Shown: positions 61,324 through 64,000 of the stretch, piece by piece | Numbering within the stretch: position 1 is the first letter of the stretch | Layout: each line of letters opens with the position of its first letter | Assembly (NCBI GenBank): GCA_016290325.1 | Contig: JAEETL010000002.1 | Location: forward strand, 62,001 to 126,000 | Direction of reading: 5' to 3' | Length of the DNA: 64,000 bases | Origin: Muribaculaceae bacterium | GTDB lineage: Bacteria > Bacteroidota > Bacteroidia > Bacteroidales > Muribaculaceae | The notes under the pieces: model-generated | What the model was told of the DNA's origin: nothing | What the model saw: the letters and a program-made list of their open reading frames with translations, nothing else | Databases searched by the model: none | Made by a program: the position numbers and the translations under genes

Positions 61324-62016
61324 CTACTTGGCGCAGGCATCCTTGGGGAACTGGTCGATTTGGTTCATTCGCTTGAGGATGGTTTTCTGCATCCTTCTCA
61401 TTTTTGAAGAGGGATGACCACTGTCGCGATGAAGTGGATTGGGGAGCGACACGGCGATATAGGCACTTTGTGCCTTGGTCAGTTTGTCAGGCGTGGTGTT
61501 GAAATTGATAGCGGCAACAGCTTTAGCGCCATAGATGCCCTTACCCATCTCGATGGAGTTGAGATAGACCTCCATGATGCGCTCCTTGCCCCAAATTGTC
61601 TCAATTAGGAAAGTGAAATATGCTTCTAGCCCCTTGCGCAGCCATGACCTGTGCTGCCACAGGAAGACGTTGCGTGCTGTCTGCTGGCTGATGGTGCTGG
61701 CTCCACGCTGTCGTTTGCCCTCTTGTGCTTCAATCTGTGCTTTCTGTATCTGTTCCAAGTCAAATCCGCTGTGCTTCAGGAACAGGTTATCCTCGCTTGC
61801 CATCACCGCTTGTGGCAGGTTGTGATTGATTTTCTCCAGTGGCACCCACTCATGGTTGATTTCCGGGCTCTCGCCATCCATGACCTGTTCCACGGCGCGA
61901 ATCAGCATCAGCGGTGTGATATACACGGGGATGTACTTGAGAATCACCACAGCCAGGATGGTCGAGGTGAAAAAGAAAATCAGTATGTTGCGCAACCAGC
62001 GGCTGAAGGTCTTCAT
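61324..62016 (-). CDS. mtgA: Monofunctional peptidoglycan transglycosylase
   Basis: Polymerises lipid II into glycan strands at the inner membrane; no transpeptidase domain. 230 aa with one N-terminal helix (residues 10-30). GT51 motifs: ASEDNLFLKHSGFD (catalytic Glu), RGASTISQQTARNVFLW, KERIMEVYLNSIEMG. Last gene of the DUF3822-rsmD-fur-mtgA unit, 40 bp after fur. It could be confused with a PBP1 fragment, but no downstream transpeptidase sequence is present. Confidence 0.92.
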   Translation of the reverse strand: MKTFSRWLRNILIFFFTSTILAVVILKYIPVYITPLMLIRAVEQVMDGESPEINHEWVPLEKINHNLPQAVMASEDNLFLKHSGFDLEQIQKAQIEAQEGKRQRGASTISQQTARNVFLWQHRSWLRKGLEAYFTFLIETIWGKERIMEVYLNSIEMGKGIYGAKAVAAINFNTTPDKLTKAQSAYIAVSLPNPLHRDSGHPSSKMRRMQKTILKRMNQIDQFPKDACAK

Positions 62017-62056
62017 TGAGAACTGTTTTTGAAATTAAAACGAGTGATGAACAGGA

Positions 62057-62494
62057 TTATTGCCCCAAACAGTCGGGGCAAAGGCCCTTGAGGACGTAGT
62101 TAATGCTATGAACTTGGAATTTGCCGGGTAGGGCGACAACGGGGACCTGGGTTGTCTGGAGGCAAAAGGTGCGTCCGCAGCGCTCGCAGTTGAAGTGGGC
62201 GTGCATGTGGTCGATGTGACCGTCATCCTCGCCGCAATGGCAGTCGGGGGCACAGACCGCATACTTGAACATGCCTGTGCCGTCGTCGATGGCATGAATC
62301 AGGTGATGGGTCAGGAAGAGTGTGATGGTGCGGTAGATGGTGGACTTGTCCACCGTGTCTAGTTCGTCCTCGAGACTCTGCAGCGAGAATGCATCCTCGT
62401 GGGCCATCATCGTGCGCAACAACAGGATGCGCATCGCCGTGGGTTTTACGTCATGCTCTTCAAGCCGTTCGATATATCTCGTTTCGTCTTTCAT
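62057..62494 (-). CDS. Fur family transcriptional repressor
   Basis: A 145-residue metal-responsive repressor. Winged helix from residues 10-80 (KPTAMRILLLRTMM, DKSTIYRTITLFL) and a C-terminal metal/dimer domain with HFNCERCGRTFCL (structural CxxC) and GLCPDCLG (second CxxC). It resembles Fur/PerR/Zur members; the signal is unknown. Its start codon overlaps the rsmD stop by 1 nt (TGATG). Confidence 0.9.
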   Translation of the reverse strand: MKDETRYIERLEEHDVKPTAMRILLLRTMMAHEDAFSLQSLEDELDTVDKSTIYRTITLFLTHHLIHAIDDGTGMFKYAVCAPDCHCGEDDGHIDHMHAHFNCERCGRTFCLQTTQVPVVALPGKFQVHSINYVLKGLCPDCLGQ

Positions 62495-63039
62495 CAGTTA
62501 GGATTGTTGATTTCAAACAGTGAGAAATTGACTTTGCCATACACACGCTGCTGAGCGAAGTGGGGTAGGGCCGAAAAATCGTGTTCGCGCGGATGCTCCA
62601 TGATGAACAGCGTGCCGTCATGCACCAGCGGCGACTCGAGAATCAGCTTGGGAATCTCACCGAAACGTGGCAGGTCATAGGGCGGATCGGCAAAGATCAC
62701 GTCAAATGATTGACGGCACGTGGCTATAAACTTGAATACATCGCCGCGAACCAGTGTGAGGTTAGGATCGTTCAACTGACTCTGCACACGCTTGATGAAT
62801 TCGGCCTGGGTACGCGCTTTTTCAACAGATGTCACATGGGCTGCACCGCGTGACAGGAACTCAAAGCTCATTGCTCCTGTGCCGGCAAACAAGTCTAGCA
62901 CCGTCACGCCTTCCATGTCGATGAGGTTGCCCAAGACGTTGAACAGATTCTCGCGCGCCATGTCGGTCGTGGGGCGCGCGGTGATGTTAGTGGGTACGTC
63001 AAAACGGCGTCGCCCGTATTTTCCGCTGATTATTCGCAT
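62494..63039 (-). CDS. rsmD: 16S rRNA (guanine(966)-N(2))-methyltransferase RsmD
   Basis: Methylates G966 of 16S rRNA using SAM. 181 aa, normal. SAM loop LDLFAGTGAMSFE, catalytic DPPYDLP in VIFADPPYDLPRFGE, and N-terminal MRIISGKYGRRRFDVP. It overlaps the DUF3822 gene by 10 bp and fur by 1 bp. The DUF3822-rsmD pairing is typical of Bacteroidota. Confidence 0.94.
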   Translation of the reverse strand: MRIISGKYGRRRFDVPTNITARPTTDMARENLFNVLGNLIDMEGVTVLDLFAGTGAMSFEFLSRGAAHVTSVEKARTQAEFIKRVQSQLNDPNLTLVRGDVFKFIATCRQSFDVIFADPPYDLPRFGEIPKLILESPLVHDGTLFIMEHPREHDFSALPHFAQQRVYGKVNFSLFEINNPN

Positions 63040-63842
63040 AGGGCAAGCATGATTAGTTCTAGCGGTGCCTGGATGGCATTACGTCCCAGCCTCATGGCTG
63101 CTGGCGGAAAGGCAAAAGGCATCACATATTTTACAAATTCGCGCATCTTGGGCATCATCTCGGCACACATCTCATTATTCCCAGCTACCTGCAGTTCGTC
63201 GGCCAGCTGGTCCATGTTGTGTGCCCGCCAGGCGTTCAACGTGTAGTAAACCGCGTCCTCAACATGTGTGAACGGGTAGCTGTTGGCACTTTGTAGCGTG
63301 CTATCACGGTAAATGGCCAAGTCCATGTGGCGCTCCCTCATGTTCAAGTACATACGGGAGTTGTCATCGCCTTTCATGTGCTCTTTGATGTATTCACACA
63401 GGGGGTGCAGATGATGGAACATCTCGGGATAGTTGAACGTGCGGCCCAGGAATGCCTGCAGCCCGCTAGGCATCAGGTAGGCGATTTTCACTCCGTTATG
63501 TGCCATTAGGCACACGGCTTCATCGCCGTCATCATCGGGGAATGCCTCATGCAAGAGCATGTCGCATTCTTCGTCGGTGGCGTCCTGTGGCACGAGCACA
63601 AAATGCTGGGAATGAACCACCACTCTCACGCGCTTGTATTCGTTCAGCAGCTCGGGCGTGTCATACACGGCATCCTCCAGTGCCTGCAGGCTATCGTCAG
63701 CCCGCTCCACTTCGCCGATGATGAGCGAGCCGTCGACCGCTGGCGTATATAGGATGTAGTTTACCTGCCGGTCCTCGATCGAGACCAGCAGTTCCCATGC
63801 CTCGGGATGTTGTATGTCTATTTTGCTCTTCCCTTCCATCAT
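63030..63842 (-). CDS. DUF3822 family protein
   Basis: A 270-residue cytoplasmic protein of the DUF3822 family, with an actin-like fold by family knowledge and unknown function. Features: AWELLVSIEDRQVNYILYTP, DTPELLNEYKRVRVVVHSQHFVLVP, and HVEDAVYYTLNAW in the C-terminal half. It leads the rsmD operon and starts 4 nt after a -7 box (63847-63854), so the transcript may be leaderless. ATG 63839 is an alternative start. Confidence 0.85.
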   Translation of the reverse strand: MMEGKSKIDIQHPEAWELLVSIEDRQVNYILYTPAVDGSLIIGEVERADDSLQALEDAVYDTPELLNEYKRVRVVVHSQHFVLVPQDATDEECDMLLHEAFPDDDGDEAVCLMAHNGVKIAYLMPSGLQAFLGRTFNYPEMFHHLHPLCEYIKEHMKGDDNSRMYLNMRERHMDLAIYRDSTLQSANSYPFTHVEDAVYYTLNAWRAHNMDQLADELQVAGNNEMCAEMMPKMREFVKYVMPFAFPPAAMRLGRNAIQAPLELIMLALCE

Positions 63843-63846
63843 TCTG

Positions 63847-63854
63847 CAAAATTA
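63847..63854 (-). promoter_or_regulatory. -7 promoter box 4 nt before the DUF3822 start (leaderless candidate)
   Basis: Minus-strand TAATTTTG, then CAGA, then ATG at 63842. Confidence 0.6.
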
Positions 63855-63917
63855 CAAAAAAAGTCCCCAGGTGGACCCTTGTTCACGCGATAATTTGCAT
63901 CATTGCCGAAAATGCAG

Positions 63918-63925
63918 TATATTTG
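63918..63925 (+). promoter_or_regulatory. -7 promoter box for the gene at the right edge
   Basis: TATATTTG followed by CCC, 24 nt before ATG 63950. Confidence 0.6.
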
Positions 63926-63949
63926 CCCTGCTTAAATTGACTGAACAAG

Positions 63950-64000
63950 ATGAGACAGACAAGATTATTGATATTACTGGCAGTTGCGCTGATGATAGCG
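63950..64000 (+). CDS. Start of an exported protein, cut by the window end
   Basis: ATG 63950 opens a signal-peptide-like segment (MRQTRLLILLAVALMIA, 17 residues seen) and runs off the window. The -7 box 24 nt upstream supports it as a real start. Nothing can be said of the product beyond export. Confidence 0.6.
   Translation, partial: MRQTRLLILLAVALMIA

Overview
This 64 kb window comes from a Gram-negative member of the Bacteroidota, most likely order Bacteroidales. The evidence is a SusC/SusD pair followed by a TIGR04549-type HExxH lipoprotein and a DUF4302 lipoprotein, many promoters with the Bacteroides-type -7 box (TAnnTTTG), A-rich rather than AGGAGG ribosome-binding regions, secreted proteins ending in dockerin-like or sorting-type tails, and families typical of this phylum (DUF3822 next to rsmD, DUF3784, TIGR04076). 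Base composition is near 50% GC. The family (for example Muribaculaceae or Prevotellaceae) cannot be fixed from sequence reading alone. No rRNA, CRISPR array, integrase, transposase or prophage was seen; the window is ordinary chromosome with one decayed surface-protein gene.

Layout. 1-9.2 kb: 3' part of recG, a secreted M23/LysM endopeptidase, tandem deoxynucleoside kinases, a flavin reductase-like gene, glyA, a broken BspA-like surface-protein gene flanked by inverted GCTCGC repeats, and fabG. 9.4-13.1 kb: a large secreted protein, DUF695 and lipoprotein genes, and a thioredoxin-fold protein without its CXXC. 13.1-16.3 kb (minus): operon yqgE / type II pantothenate kinase / GT2 glycosyltransferase / GNAT. 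16.4-18.6 kb: an aspartokinase lacking ACT domains, then thrC. 18.9-27.5 kb: EamA transporter, PBP1A, folD, a GT4 glycosyltransferase-priA operon and an initiator-type tRNA-Met. 27.8-30.2 kb: class I fumarase and an RluA-type pseudouridine synthase.

30.8-40.5 kb is the main accessory locus: SusC, SusD, metallohydrolase lipoprotein, DUF4302 lipoprotein and a 644-residue secreted protein that is a paralogue of the protein at 9.4 kb. 40.6-45.1 kb: TIGR04076 protein, engB, a GH2 glycoside hydrolase and an uncharacterised ATP-grasp-like protein. 45.0-50.2 kb: a thiol/redox neighbourhood (msrA with an M15 DD-peptidase, a TlpA-like protein, trxB, DUF3784) and a dockerin-tailed secreted protein. 50.3-54.1 kb (minus): ffh-capA and panC-panD. 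54.5-56.7 kb: a sigma-factor operon with two membrane proteins and a YbjQ-like protein, followed by a long imperfect stem-loop. 57-60.2 kb: M6 metalloprotease with a lipoprotein, and a LysO exporter split into two overlapping genes. 60.3-64 kb: acyltransferase-3, the DUF3822-rsmD-fur-mtgA operon, and the start of a secreted protein.

The most unusual general signal is a set of five genes whose -7 promoter box lies only 4-5 nt before the start codon, which predicts leaderless mRNAs. The most interesting accessory unit is the SusCD/metallohydrolase/DUF4302 locus with its linked secreted paralogue family.
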